Shown: positions 24,906 to 34,234, numbered from the stretch's first letter. The stretch is 64,000 nucleotides of DNA from Thermoflexus sp. (GCF_034432235.1 NZ_DAOUCJ010000110.1:1-64000), one strand, 5' to 3'. A program made the numbers and translations. Notes: generated by a model from the letters alone, not told the origin.

Positions 24906-26915
24906 ATGCAGCCCTGGTCCTATCCAGTGGATCTCTCAAAGATCCGGGTTCGCTGGGAGCAGTTTGTCACCCGGCGACGTCTGGATCCTGATCTGGACCC
25001 GCTGGTGGCCGCTTCATGGGAACGATGCTTCCCGCGGTTGAATCCCCTGGCCCCCCCGGCCCTGCCCTGCCTGGAGGAACAAACCCTGGAGCGGGTGCGG
25101 CTCACCCTCTTCGATCTGATCGCCACGGCTCGCCCCATGATGGAGGACCTCCACCAGTTCACCGAAGGTTCCGGCCTGGCGATCGTGCTCCTGGATGGCG
25201 CTGCATGTGTCCTGGATGTCCTGGGGGATCCGGAGATCGTCCGTGCGGTGGAGGCCGTTGGGCTTCGGCCCGGAGTTTACTGGGGCGAAGGCCATGTGGG
25301 CACCAATGCCTTCGCCCTCGCCCTCCTGGAACGAACCCCCGCTCAGGTGGTCGGCGCGGAACATTTCCTTGCCCTTTATCACCCATGGGCCACCACGGCC
25401 GCTCCGATCTACGGCCTGGATGGACAGCCGCTGGGGGCGATCGGGGTCATGGCGCCCGCGGAGCGGGCGCAGCCGGACACCCTGGGGATGGTGATGGCCG
25501 CTGCCCGGGCCATCGAGAACCAGCTGCAGGCAGAGGCGAACCTGCGGGAGAACCATCAGCTCCTGGCTGAGCTCCAGGCCATCCTGGAGGCCATCGATCA
25601 GGTGGTTCTGGTCCTGAACGCCCATGGACAGGTGATCCGCCTGAACCGGACGGCGGCTCGCGTCCTGGGCCTGGAGCCCTCTGGGATCCTGGGACGTCCG
25701 CTGACGGATCATATCCGCTTGCCTCCCACCTTTCACGAAGCCCTATCCGATCCCACGGCCCATCGGGAAGCTGCAGGGGCCCTCATTGTGGATGGCGACC
25801 CGATGGAGGGATGGATCGGTCTGCATGCCGTAACCGAAGGACGACGGCATCTGGGATTTGTCCTGACGTTCCGGCGGAGCGAGCAGGTGCATCAGATGGT
25901 GGCCCGGCTGGTCGGCGCTCAGGCGCTGATGACCCTGGCGGATATCCCGGGCCGCTCCCGGGCCATCCAGCAGGTCCGCCAGCAGGCCCGGGCAGCGGCC
26001 CGAACCAGCCTCCCTGTCCTTTTGCAGGGGGAAGCGGGGACAGGCAAGGGGGTACTCGCCCGCGCGATCCACAACGCCAGCACCCGGGCCAGCGGGCCTT
26101 TCATCGCCGTCTCGTGTCGGGCGATCCCCCGGGAGTTGTTGACGATCGAGCTGCTGGGCATCGAGGGGGGAACGTTCCGAAACGGCCCGGCGGAAGGACG
26201 GCCGGGGAAATTCGAGCTGGCTCACGGCGGCACCCTCTACCTGGACGAGATCGAGGCGCTGCCGCTGGAAGTCCAGGCTGCGATCCTGCGGATCCTGGAG
26301 ACCGGGGAGGTCATGCGCCTGGGCGGCTGGCGCCCCATCCGTGTCGATGTGCGATTGATTGCCTCCTCAGCGGCGGATCTGGAGCGACTGGTTGCGGAAG
26401 GGCATTTCCGGGCAGATCTGTATCATCTTCTGGCCAGCACAGCGATCCGGATCCCTGCGCTGCGGGAGCGGCCGGAGGATATCCCCCTCATTGCGGAAGC
26501 TGTGTTCCGACGCCTGCGCCGGGCTTCCGGGCGAACCTATCGGCTCACCGAAGCGGCGCTGCAACAGCTCAAAGCCTATTCGTGGCCAGGAAACGTGCGG
26601 GAGCTGGAGAACGTCCTGGAGCGGGCGGCCGCACTGAGCGAGAACGGGTGGATCGATCTGCCGCATCTCCCGGAGCGGATCGTGCGGGGGCTGACCGTGG
26701 AAGAGCCCCCGGAGCCCATCCGGCCGGTAGAGGAGCTGGAGCGGGAGGCGATCCTGCGGGCGGCGGTGCAGTATCGGGGCCGCCTCGGCGAGATGGCCTC
26801 CGCCCTGGGCCTCAGCCGCACCACGCTCTGGCGCCGCCTGAAGCGTTATGGCATTGACCCCGCCGCCTTTCGGGATCGCGAAAAAAGCCCGAGGCGCTCG
26901 CGGGTCCATATGTGA
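24906..26915 (+). CDS. AcoR-like regulator (GAF-PAS-AAA+-Fis) without GAFTGA loop
   Basis: About 669 residues; start ATG at 24906 with GAGGAGG 5 bases upstream. Domains in order: N-terminal segment with LVAASWERCFPRLNP (typical of AcoR), GAF (about 75-200, GVYWGEGHVGTNAFALAL), PAS (about 220-330), AAA+ (about 345-570) with Walker A GEAGTGKG and Walker B GGTLYLDEIEAL, and a Fis-like helix-turn-helix (LGEMASALGLSRTTLWRRLK). Normal sigma-54 activators have the GAFTGA loop after the L(F)GHE motif; here the segment reads ELLGIEGGTFRNG, so sigma-54 contact should be lost. It may instead act at sigma-70 promoters, as TyrR does. Ligand unknown. Confidence 0.85.
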   Translation: MQPWSYPVDLSKIRVRWEQFVTRRRLDPDLDPLVAASWERCFPRLNPLAPPALPCLEEQTLERVRLTLFDLIATARPMMEDLHQFTEGSGLAIVLLDGAACVLDVLGDPEIVRAVEAVGLRPGVYWGEGHVGTNAFALALLERTPAQVVGAEHFLALYHPWATTAAPIYGLDGQPLGAIGVMAPAERAQPDTLGMVMAAARAIENQLQAEANLRENHQLLAELQAILEAIDQVVLVLNAHGQVIRLNRTAARVLGLEPSGILGRPLTDHIRLPPTFHEALSDPTAHREAAGALIVDGDPMEGWIGLHAVTEGRRHLGFVLTFRRSEQVHQMVARLVGAQALMTLADIPGRSRAIQQVRQQARAAARTSLPVLLQGEAGTGKGVLARAIHNASTRASGPFIAVSCRAIPRELLTIELLGIEGGTFRNGPAEGRPGKFELAHGGTLYLDEIEALPLEVQAAILRILETGEVMRLGGWRPIRVDVRLIASSAADLERLVAEGHFRADLYHLLASTAIRIPALRERPEDIPLIAEAVFRRLRRASGRTYRLTEAALQQLKAYSWPGNVRELENVLERAAALSENGWIDLPHLPERIVRGLTVEEPPEPIRPVEELEREAILRAAVQYRGRLGEMASALGLSRTTLWRRLKRYGIDPAAFRDREKSPRRSRVHM

Positions 26916-26970
26916 GGGTCCGTGGAAGAGATCGGCTATTCTCAGCGGATCAAATGGAGGATCGCCTTCG

Positions 26971-28401
26971 ATGACCCGGTGGCTCCTCTCCCTGATCTGT
27001 GGGCTTTACATGATCCTGGCCTGGAGCTTCGCTCGCTGGACGCCGGCATGGCAGGTGCCCGACGAGCCAGCGCATTACAACTACATCCGCTTCATTGCCA
27101 CCACGGGCCGCCTGCCCATCCTCCGGCCAGGGGACTATGATCAGGAATACCTGGGCCAGATTGTCTCCAGAGGCTTCCCGCCGGAGCTATCCATTGATCC
27201 CCTACGATACGAGTTCCATCAGCCCCCGCTGTATTATCTGCTGGCGGCTCCTGTGTTCATTGTGTTCCAGGGCCAGCTGCTTCCCCTCCGCCTGTTCTCC
27301 GCCTCCCTGGGCCTCCTGCAGATCCTCATCGCCTTCGCTGCGATCCGTCGGCTGTTCCCAGAACATCCGGCATGGGCGCTGGGGACCGCGGCGGTCTTCG
27401 CTTTCCTGCCCCAACATGTGGCGATGAACAGCGGGGTGAACAACGACGCCCTGGCCGAGGCACTGATTCTGGGAATATGGGTGCTGCTGGCGGAGGAATT
27501 GCGGAGTCACTCCCCTCGCAGGGCGTGGATTGGGGGGACGCTCCTGGGGGCTGGATTTCTCACCAAGACCACCGTCTACCCGATGGCCCTCGTAGTCCTC
27601 ACAGCCGTCGGAGCGCGGATCCGCCGGGACCGCGCCCCGAGGGCAGAGGCGATGCGGCGCCTCATGCGCTGGCTGCTCCCGGCTCTCCTCCTGGGAGGAA
27701 TCTGGTGGGCCCGCAATCTCCTCACCTACGGATGGCCGGATTTCCTGGGGCTGCAGCAGCATGATCGGGTGGTAATCGGTCAGCCGCGGACGGCGGAATG
27801 GATCGCCCGCTATGGTCTGACGGCCACCCTGGATCGCTTCCGAGCCTTCACCTTCCAGAGCTTCTGGGGGCAGTTCGGCTGGATGGGGGTGGTGCTGGAG
27901 GCCCGCTGGTATCTCTTCTTCGCCTGGTTGACCGTGCTGGGGCTTCTGGGCTTAGCCATGCACTTAGGCCGGGAACGCGCGCGCTCGCCCCTCTGGGGGT
28001 GGCCCGGGCTGCTGCTGACGCTCAGCCTGACGCTCACCGCCGCCGCCTACATCGGATATAACCTTTCCTTTGTGCAGCACCAGGGACGCTATCTCTTCCC
28101 TGCCCTGCTTCCCATCGCCGTGGGCTTCACCATCGGCTGGCTGGAATGGCTGAAGCGGCCAGCAGCGGACGGGCTCGCAAAGGCGTGCGGCCTGGGGATA
28201 CTGGCTCAGGGACTCGTCGGGGGGATTGAGGGAGATCTCCCGGTCTTCCCGATGGCGTTGCTCCTCGGAACCGGGATGACCGCACAGATGGCCGCCCGAT
28301 TCCCCGCGCTCCGTCCCATCCTGGCCCTGACGGCCTGCCTCGGCGCCTTCGCCCTCGATCTTTACCTCATCCTCCGGGTGATCCACCCGGCCTTTCAATG
28401 A
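26971..28401 (+). CDS. DUF2142-like multi-pass membrane protein
   Basis: About 476 residues with 10 or more predicted membrane helices. The first extracytoplasmic loop has VPDEPAHYNYIRFI and EFHQPPLYYLLAAP, the acidic and HQPPLYY patterns of DUF2142 and related GT-C (GT39-like) lipid-linked glycosyltransferases. A sugar- or lipid-transfer role in the cell envelope is therefore likely but unproven. ATG at 26971 has GGAGG 10 bases upstream. It starts 55 bases after the regulator gene, same strand. Confidence 0.8.
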   Translation: MTRWLLSLICGLYMILAWSFARWTPAWQVPDEPAHYNYIRFIATTGRLPILRPGDYDQEYLGQIVSRGFPPELSIDPLRYEFHQPPLYYLLAAPVFIVFQGQLLPLRLFSASLGLLQILIAFAAIRRLFPEHPAWALGTAAVFAFLPQHVAMNSGVNNDALAEALILGIWVLLAEELRSHSPRRAWIGGTLLGAGFLTKTTVYPMALVVLTAVGARIRRDRAPRAEAMRRLMRWLLPALLLGGIWWARNLLTYGWPDFLGLQQHDRVVIGQPRTAEWIARYGLTATLDRFRAFTFQSFWGQFGWMGVVLEARWYLFFAWLTVLGLLGLAMHLGRERARSPLWGWPGLLLTLSLTLTAAAYIGYNLSFVQHQGRYLFPALLPIAVGFTIGWLEWLKRPAADGLAKACGLGILAQGLVGGIEGDLPVFPMALLLGTGMTAQMAARFPALRPILALTACLGAFALDLYLILRVIHPAFQ

Positions 28402-28429
28402 CGTTCCATCCCTCCGATGAAACCCCCAC

Positions 28430-28732
28430 TTATTCCTCCAGCACCCGGTAAGTCGCTTCGATGATCTCCTCTCGTCCAGACGAGGTCCGCGGCTTCTCCG
28501 CCGGGGCCAGGTCCAGCAACAGCCGCCACACGAGCAGGAGGAGGAGCAAATCGTCCAGAGAGCCGATCCCGGGAATCATCAGGTCCGGCAGGAGATCGAT
28601 CGGGGAAAGGATATACATCAGGGCCAGAAGGGGGAGCAGCCTCAACCAGCCCGGCGTGCGAGGATCCCGCACCAGTCGCCAGATCCGTCGCAGATCACGC
28701 CACCAGCTCCACAGGGTCCCCAGTCGATCCAT
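28430..28732 (-). CDS. YkvA-like DUF1232 membrane protein
   Basis: 100 residues. The core YILSPIDLLPDLMIPGIGSL followed by DDLLLLLLVWRLLLDL is the DUF1232 signature. Family function is unknown. It converges with the DUF2142 gene (28 bases between stops). Confidence 0.85.
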   Translation of the reverse strand: MDRLGTLWSWWRDLRRIWRLVRDPRTPGWLRLLPLLALMYILSPIDLLPDLMIPGIGSLDDLLLLLLVWRLLLDLAPAEKPRTSSGREEIIEATYRVLEE

Positions 28733-28840
28733 GTCCGTCCCCCTTTTACTGGTTTATTTGGTTACGCCATTGCTCTTCCCCTGAGGGCTTCTGAAGCCGA
28801 GCAAAGCGCCGCATGGCCCTCACAACCAGCCTCTACTTGA

Positions 28841-28933
28841 TTAACAACAGTTTAACAACAGAGCTTAACAAAAGTGAAAGCGCTTGACAGCTCCGGCACC
28901 TTTTCTACAATTTTGAAGTAGAAACGTTTCTAC
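28841..28933 (+). promoter_or_regulatory. Complex promoter of sugar-binding protein gene
   Basis: Promoter -35 TTGACA (28884-28889), a 16-base spacer and -10 TACAAT (28906-28911). Three direct copies of TTAACAAMAG lie at 28841, 28852 and 28865, upstream of the -35 and near one helical turn apart. A LacI-type dyad GTAGAAACGTTTCTAC (28918-28933) covers the likely start site, and AAGCGCTT (28878-28885) overlaps the -35. The layout suggests an activator or cooperative protein plus a LacI-family repressor. No lacI gene is close by. Confidence 0.75.
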
Positions 28934-29000
28934 CCGGGATGCCATCGGCCCTTCCCCTGTATAACCTGCATGTCCGCCCGCTGTGAGAGGGAGGTGGATG

Positions 29001-30278
29001 ATGATTTCGAAACGGCGATGGTTCCTGCTGGTTGCTCTGCTCCTCATCCCCGCTTTGCTTCTGGCCGCCTGCGCCCGGCCTGCCACGCCTGCCCCCGCAA
29101 AGAAGCTGGAGATCTTCTCCTGGTGGACGGCCGGCGGGGAGGCGGAAGGGCTGGAGGCGATGTTTGCCGTTTACCGCCAGAAATACCCAGGAGTGGAGAT
29201 CATCAACGCCACCGTCGCTGGCGGCGCCGGCGCCCAGGCCAAAGCGGTCCTGAAGACCCGTATGCTGGGCGGCGACCCGCCGGATTCCTTCCAGGTCCAT
29301 GGCGGGGCCGAGCTGATCGACACCTGGGTGAAGACCGGCTATATGGAGGATATCACCGATCTGTGGAAGAGCGAGGGATGGATGGACAAATTCCCCAAGC
29401 AGCTGATCGATCTGGTCAGCTATGAGGGGAAGATCTACTCCGTCCCTGTCAACGTCCATCGGGGTAATGTCCTCTGGTATAACAAGAAGGTCTTCGATCG
29501 ATACGGCCTGCAGCCCCCCACCACCTTCGATGAGTTCTTCCAGGTGGCCGAGGCCCTCAAGGCGAAGGGGGTAACCCCGCTGGCCCTGGGCGACAAACTG
29601 AAGTGGGAGGCCGCCCACCTCTTCGAGACCGTGCTGGCAGGGGTCCTGGGCGCGGAGAAATACCGCGGCCTGTGGAACGGCCAGACGTCGTGGACAGGGC
29701 CGGAGGTGGCGAAGGCCTTTGAGATCTTCGGGCGGATGCTGGATTACGTTAACGAGGACCACGCCGCCCACACCTGGGACTCGGCTACCCAGCTGGTCCT
29801 GGATGGCAAGGCGGCCATGACCGTGATGGGGGACTGGTCCCACGGGTATTTCCTCTCCAAGGGGGCCAAGCCGGGCGTGGACTACGGATGGGTCCCGGCC
29901 CCGAACAACAAGGGGCTCTTTATGGTGGTGACCGACACCTTCGGCCTGCCCAAGAAGGCGCCGCATCGGGAGCAGGCCATTGCCTGGCTCAAGGTGTGTG
30001 GTTCGAAGGAGGGCCAGGAGGCCTTCAATCCGAAGAAGGGCTCCATCTGTGCCCGTCTGGATTGCGACCGGACGAAGTTCGACATCTACCTCCAGTCCTC
30101 TATGGATGATTTCGCGCGGGATCAGCTGATCCCCAGTGAGGTCCATGGATCGGCCGCTCCGGAGGGCTTCGCGACCGCCTTCAATGACATCATCTTCAAC
30201 TTCGTGACCAACCGGGATGCCAAAGCGGCAATGGAAGCTCTCCAGAAGGCCTGCGTGGAGAACAAGATGTGCAAGTGA
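29001..30278 (+). CDS. Sugar ABC transporter substrate-binding lipoprotein (orphan)
   Basis: About 425 residues. Signal peptide with lipobox LLLAACARP, so a membrane-anchored periplasmic-type receptor. The mature part fits cluster B solute-binding proteins (EIFSWWTAGGEAEGLEAMF, VAGGAGAQAKAVLKTRMLGG, DPPDSFQVHGGAE) and resembles the glucose/mannose-binding protein of Thermus. ATG at 29001 has GGGAGGTGG in place; ATG at 28998 is 3 bases closer. No permease or ATPase gene is adjacent, so it must work with permeases elsewhere. High-level regulated expression is suggested by the promoter. Ligand is inferred only. Confidence 0.88.
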   Translation: MISKRRWFLLVALLLIPALLLAACARPATPAPAKKLEIFSWWTAGGEAEGLEAMFAVYRQKYPGVEIINATVAGGAGAQAKAVLKTRMLGGDPPDSFQVHGGAELIDTWVKTGYMEDITDLWKSEGWMDKFPKQLIDLVSYEGKIYSVPVNVHRGNVLWYNKKVFDRYGLQPPTTFDEFFQVAEALKAKGVTPLALGDKLKWEAAHLFETVLAGVLGAEKYRGLWNGQTSWTGPEVAKAFEIFGRMLDYVNEDHAAHTWDSATQLVLDGKAAMTVMGDWSHGYFLSKGAKPGVDYGWVPAPNNKGLFMVVTDTFGLPKKAPHREQAIAWLKVCGSKEGQEAFNPKKGSICARLDCDRTKFDIYLQSSMDDFARDQLIPSEVHGSAAPEGFATAFNDIIFNFVTNRDAKAAMEALQKACVENKMCK

Positions 30279-30319
30279 GGGGCACCCGACCGCGGCTGAT
30301 GGCATCCCTCAAAACGACC

Positions 30320-30347
30320 GGCGCGGCGGGGAGCTCCCCGCCGCGCC
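30320..30347. terminator. Bidirectional hairpin between convergent genes
   Basis: A perfect 14-bp palindrome (arms 30320-30333 and 30334-30347) between the sugar-binding protein (+) and citrate synthase (-) genes. GC only and without T tract, but placed where a shared terminator is expected. Confidence 0.6.
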
Positions 30348-30419
30348 GCGCGATTCGTAACCCCATAGAGTCCGGCCCTGAAGGCATCTCCTGGATCCTG
30401 AAATCCCCGGGGATTTCCT

Positions 30420-31610
30420 TCAGCCACGCTCCTCGATGGGGATGTATTCCATGTGCTCCGGCCCCACATAGAAGAAGCGCGGCCGGTAGATCCGGTTGTC
30501 CTTGCGCTGCTCGAGAGCGTGAGCGACCCATCCGGCGATCCGTCCCACTACGAAGATGGGGGTGAAGAGGGCCGTCTCGATGCCCATGGAGGCCATCACG
30601 ATCCCGGAGTAGAAGTCCACATTAGGCTGGATACCCTTCTGCCCCAGGCGCTCGATCATCACCCGCTCGATCACCTCCGCCATCCGCAGCCACTTCTCCG
30701 TGCCGGCCCGCCGGGTGACCTCAAGGGCATACTGCTTGAGGATGTGCGCCCGGGGATCATAAGTCTTGTAGACGCGATGGCCGAAGCCGGGGATCTTCTT
30801 CTTGCGAGCCAGAGCCCGGAGCACCCACGCCTCCGCGTTCTCCACCTCCCTGATCTCATACAGCATATGCATGACTTCCTCGTTGGCTCCTCCATGAAGC
30901 GGCCCTTTGAGAGCAGCAATGCCCCCCACCACGGCGGAATATAGATCGCTAAGGGTGGATGTGATGGCCCGCACCGTGAACGTGGAGGCATTGCACTCAT
31001 GGTCCGCATGGAGGATCAGGATCACATCCATCACCCGCGCGTAGAAGGGATCCGGCTCCTCACCGAACAACATATAGAGGAAGTTGGCGGCGTGGCTGAG
31101 ATCCGGGCGGGGATGAACCGGCGGGAGGCCTTTGCGGGCGCGCCCAATGGCCGCCACCACTGTAGCGATGCGGGAGGTCAGCTTGATAGCCTCCCGCTCA
31201 TGGGCGACCATTGTATCCTCTTCCGCAGAGTCGTCAAAGGCCGCCAGCATCGAAATGGCGGTGCGCAGCACCGACATCGGGTGGAAGTTATACCGGCGCC
31301 CGGCGCGGGAGATGAAGTCGTAAACCTCATCGGGGATCTCGCGATACTGTCGGAGGCGCATCTTGTAGACGTCTAACTCGTCCTGGGTAGGGAGCTTGTC
31401 GTAAAGGAGAAGGAAAGCAGTCTCCTCAAAGGTGGACTTCTCGGCCAGGACTTCGATGGGGATCCCGTGGTAGATCAGGCGGCCTGCGATCCCATCCACG
31501 TAGCTTTTCACAGACTCCGCTACAATCACGCCTTCCAGGCCCTTGGCGAAGGAAACCTCGCCAGGCTTCCCGATATATTTCACTTCCTGGGGGGTCACAG
31601 TTGTCGTCAT
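30420..31610 (-). CDS. gltA: Citrate synthase
   Basis: 396 residues. Condenses acetyl-CoA and oxaloacetate. The catalytic His of GALLHGG-type loop is seen in LKGPLHGGANEEVMHMLYEI; a second His in GFGHRVYKTYDPRA with the catalytic Asp; and FYSGIVMASMGIETALFTPI. Size and sequence match the short dimeric citrate synthases of Gram-positive and thermophilic bacteria. The ATG at 31610 follows GGAGGTTGCC. Transcribed away from pgk. Confidence 0.95.
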   Translation of the reverse strand: MTTTVTPQEVKYIGKPGEVSFAKGLEGVIVAESVKSYVDGIAGRLIYHGIPIEVLAEKSTFEETAFLLLYDKLPTQDELDVYKMRLRQYREIPDEVYDFISRAGRRYNFHPMSVLRTAISMLAAFDDSAEEDTMVAHEREAIKLTSRIATVVAAIGRARKGLPPVHPRPDLSHAANFLYMLFGEEPDPFYARVMDVILILHADHECNASTFTVRAITSTLSDLYSAVVGGIAALKGPLHGGANEEVMHMLYEIREVENAEAWVLRALARKKKIPGFGHRVYKTYDPRAHILKQYALEVTRRAGTEKWLRMAEVIERVMIERLGQKGIQPNVDFYSGIVMASMGIETALFTPIFVVGRIAGWVAHALEQRKDNRIYRPRFFYVGPEHMEYIPIEERG

Positions 31611-32242
31611 GGCAACCTCCGGAAGGTTGAAAGGTAAAATCCCTGGCGTCGCTGCCTCCCCCCTTCGCGATCGAGCAACGTTCAGCCCTCTCTCACTGAC
31701 CCCTTGCGGGAGAAGCTTAGCCGCCTGGCCTGCTCCAGATCTCCCCGCTTCCCCTCGCTGCTTCAATCCCTCTTCATGCTCCGGGAAATTTGATCCTTCA
31801 CTTCAAATCTTAACCTGGGATCATCAGGAAGGCAAGGACAAAGGATCTTTCAGGGGTGGACGAGCACGCCTTCGACGTGCCCATGAAACAGACAGACGAT
31901 GTCCGAGGTTGAATCATCCCCGGGGGAGCGGGGATGGGATGCGCCGCGGAGAGGCTCCCTTCTCCCCTATGTAACATTCATCTACTTTTTATCCTGGCAT
32001 GGATCATCCGATCCATCCGCAATCCGTTTTAAAATGAACAGGAGTCACCCTGCGCTGGCCTGGCGCCTCTCGCTGGGGAATTCAGGACGGCCTCTCCCTT
32101 GCTGGCGAACAGACAAACTGGACAGGAATCGCACCGGTCCATTTCCTCCCGAGGACCTGGGGAGCCGGGAGGGGTTATCTCGTCTTCCTGATCGAAGCCC
32201 AGTTGGGTCAGTCCTGACGAATTCAAAAACAGGAGGACATTG
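31611..32242. other. Divergent gltA-pgk intergenic region
   Basis: About 630 bases between divergently transcribed gltA and pgk without a gene that I can support. Notable items: hairpins near 31866-31885 (GCACG loop CGTGC) and 31918-31943 (CATCCCC loop GGGGATG), an inverted repeat ATGGATC-ATCC-GATCCAT (31999-32016) and a TAAAAT box at 32028-32033 that could be the pgk -10. It may hold a leader RNA or a small RNA, but I cannot assign a family. Confidence 0.4.
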
Positions 32243-33415
32243 ATGAACAAGATGACCGTGCGCGATGTGGACGTCCGCGGTCGTCGGGTGCTGGTCCGGG
32301 TGGATTTCAATGTTCCGATCGCTGAAGGCCGGGTGACGGACGACACCCGCATCCGGGCCACGCTGCCCACGCTTCAGTATCTCCTGGATCAGGGAGCGGC
32401 CCTCATCGTGATGTCCCATCTGGGCCGCCCGAGGAAGCCGGATCCGGCTTTCAGCCTGAAGCCGGTCGCGGAGCGCCTGAGCGAGCTACTGGGCCGGCCC
32501 GTCCAGATGGCCCCCGACTGCGTGGGGCCAGAGGTCGAGGCCATGGCCACGGCGCTTCAGCCCGGCCAGGTTCTGATGCTGGAGAATCTCCGTTTCCATC
32601 CGGAGGAAGAAAAGAACGATCCCGAGTTCGCCCGGCAACTGGCCCGGCTGGGCGATCTCTGTGTGAACGACGCCTTCGGCGCGGCCCATCGGGCGCACGC
32701 CTCGGTGGAGGCCATCGCCCGATTCATCCCCGTGGTGGCCGGCTTCCTGATGGAGAAAGAGATCCGTTACCTGAGCCAGGCCCTGACGAACCCGGGGCGG
32801 CCCTTTGTGGCCATCCTCGGCGGAGCCAAGATCTCGGACAAGATCGGGGTGATCGAGAGCCTCCTGGCCCGGGCGGATCGGGTGCTGATCGGCGGGGGGA
32901 TGGCCAACACCTTCCTCAAAGCCCAGGGCTATGAAGTGGGGGATTCCCTGGTGGAGGAGGAGGCCCTGGAGACGGCACGCCAGCTGCTGGCGCGAGGCGG
33001 GGATCGCCTGTGGCTGCCCGTGGATGTGGTGATCGCCGACGCCTTCGCCCCTGACGCCCAGGCCCGCGTCGTGCCCATCGATCAGGTGCCGGCCGGCTGG
33101 CGAATCCTGGATATCGGCCCGCAGACCGTGACTCGATATGCGGAGGAGATCCGGCGTGCTGCCTTCATTGTGTGGAACGGCCCGATGGGCGTCTTCGAGT
33201 TCCCCCGTTTCGCGGAAGGAACCTTCGCCATCGCCCGCGCGATCGCCGATAGCGGGGCGACGAGCATCGTAGGCGGCGGCGACTCGGTGGCGGCCGTCCA
33301 CGCAGCAGGAGTGGCCGATCGCATCACCCATATCTCGACCGGAGGGGGAGCCAGCCTGGAGTTTCTGGAAGGCCGCACGCTCCCCGGCATCGCGGTCCTG
33401 GCAGATCGGCCTTAG
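32243..33415 (+). CDS. pgk: Phosphoglycerate kinase
   Basis: About 390 residues. Converts 1,3-bisphosphoglycerate and ADP to 3-phosphoglycerate and ATP. The signature RRVLVRVDFNVPI, SHLGRPRKPDPAFSL, NAFGAAHRAHAS-type loop (NDAFGAAHRAHASVE), GGAKISDKIGVIESLL, WNGPMGVFEFPRFAEGT and GGGDSVAAV are intact. ATG at 32243 lies 6 bases after AGGAGG; a TTG at 32240 is less likely. Confidence 0.96.
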   Translation: MNKMTVRDVDVRGRRVLVRVDFNVPIAEGRVTDDTRIRATLPTLQYLLDQGAALIVMSHLGRPRKPDPAFSLKPVAERLSELLGRPVQMAPDCVGPEVEAMATALQPGQVLMLENLRFHPEEEKNDPEFARQLARLGDLCVNDAFGAAHRAHASVEAIARFIPVVAGFLMEKEIRYLSQALTNPGRPFVAILGGAKISDKIGVIESLLARADRVLIGGGMANTFLKAQGYEVGDSLVEEEALETARQLLARGGDRLWLPVDVVIADAFAPDAQARVVPIDQVPAGWRILDIGPQTVTRYAEEIRRAAFIVWNGPMGVFEFPRFAEGTFAIARAIADSGATSIVGGGDSVAAVHAAGVADRITHISTGGGASLEFLEGRTLPGIAVLADRP

Positions 33416-33430
33416 AGGGCATCGTCCACC

Positions 33431-34234
33431 ATGCCTGTGCGGCTTGTGCCGTCCGATCGACCCTGGGTGCGCATGACAATGGGGGCGGCCGAGGTGGCGG
33501 AGGACGCCGAGGGATTGCGGCTCACGCTGTTCCCCAACCCGGGGGATCGTTACGCGGATGCCCAGATCGATGATTACGGGGGCACAGGCTTCATCTGGCG
33601 GCCCCCGGTCCAGCTCCTCATCGAGGCCCGCTTCTCGCATCCCGCGGCCTCGCTGGTGGGAACCGCGGGGTTTGGATTCTGGAACGCCGGGGCACCGCCT
33701 GGAACGGCCACCGGGTTGCCTTCCGCCGTGTGGTTCTTTTTCGCCTCATCGCCCTCCCGTGTGGCCCTTGATCCTTCGGACCCCGGCCGGGGATGGCTGG
33801 CCATGGTCTGGCGTAGCCCAGGCGGTCCCCGGATCCCATGGCCAGCTCCCCTGATCCGGGGACTTCAGCGCCTTCTCGATCACCCCGTGCTGTCTCGAGC
33901 GACGCTGGCGGCCAGTCGGCGCTGGATCATGGTCTCGCAGCGCCCGATCCCGGTGGACATGACCCAATGGCATGGGTATGGCATCCGATGGATGCATGAG
34001 GAGGTTCTCTTTGAGATGGATGGGAAGGAAATCCATCGCGCGCCCTTTGCGCCCGCAGGCCCCCTGGGTTTCGTCGCCTGGATCGACAACCAGTTCCTGA
34101 GCCTGGATCCGGATGCCGGCATCTCCAGCGGCTTTCTCGCGGTTCGGGAGATCCAGTCGATGATATTGAGGCGGGTGGAAATCAATCGCATGGTCCCTAA
34201 ACTGTCTTTTCTCCCCTCACCGATTCCAACTTGA
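33431..34234 (+). CDS. ConA-like beta-sandwich protein of unknown function
   Basis: About 267 residues, 15 bases after pgk, probably in the same transcript. Strand-rich with many Trp and Gly; segments such as GTAGFGFWNAGAPP, WHGYGIRWMHEEVLFEMDGK and APFAPAGPLGFVAWIDNQ are typical of concanavalin A-like lectin/glucanase folds. No clear catalytic Glu pair. No signal peptide seen, so probably cytoplasmic. Function unknown. Confidence 0.65.
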   Translation: MPVRLVPSDRPWVRMTMGAAEVAEDAEGLRLTLFPNPGDRYADAQIDDYGGTGFIWRPPVQLLIEARFSHPAASLVGTAGFGFWNAGAPPGTATGLPSAVWFFFASSPSRVALDPSDPGRGWLAMVWRSPGGPRIPWPAPLIRGLQRLLDHPVLSRATLAASRRWIMVSQRPIPVDMTQWHGYGIRWMHEEVLFEMDGKEIHRAPFAPAGPLGFVAWIDNQFLSLDPDAGISSGFLAVREIQSMILRRVEINRMVPKLSFLPSPIPT

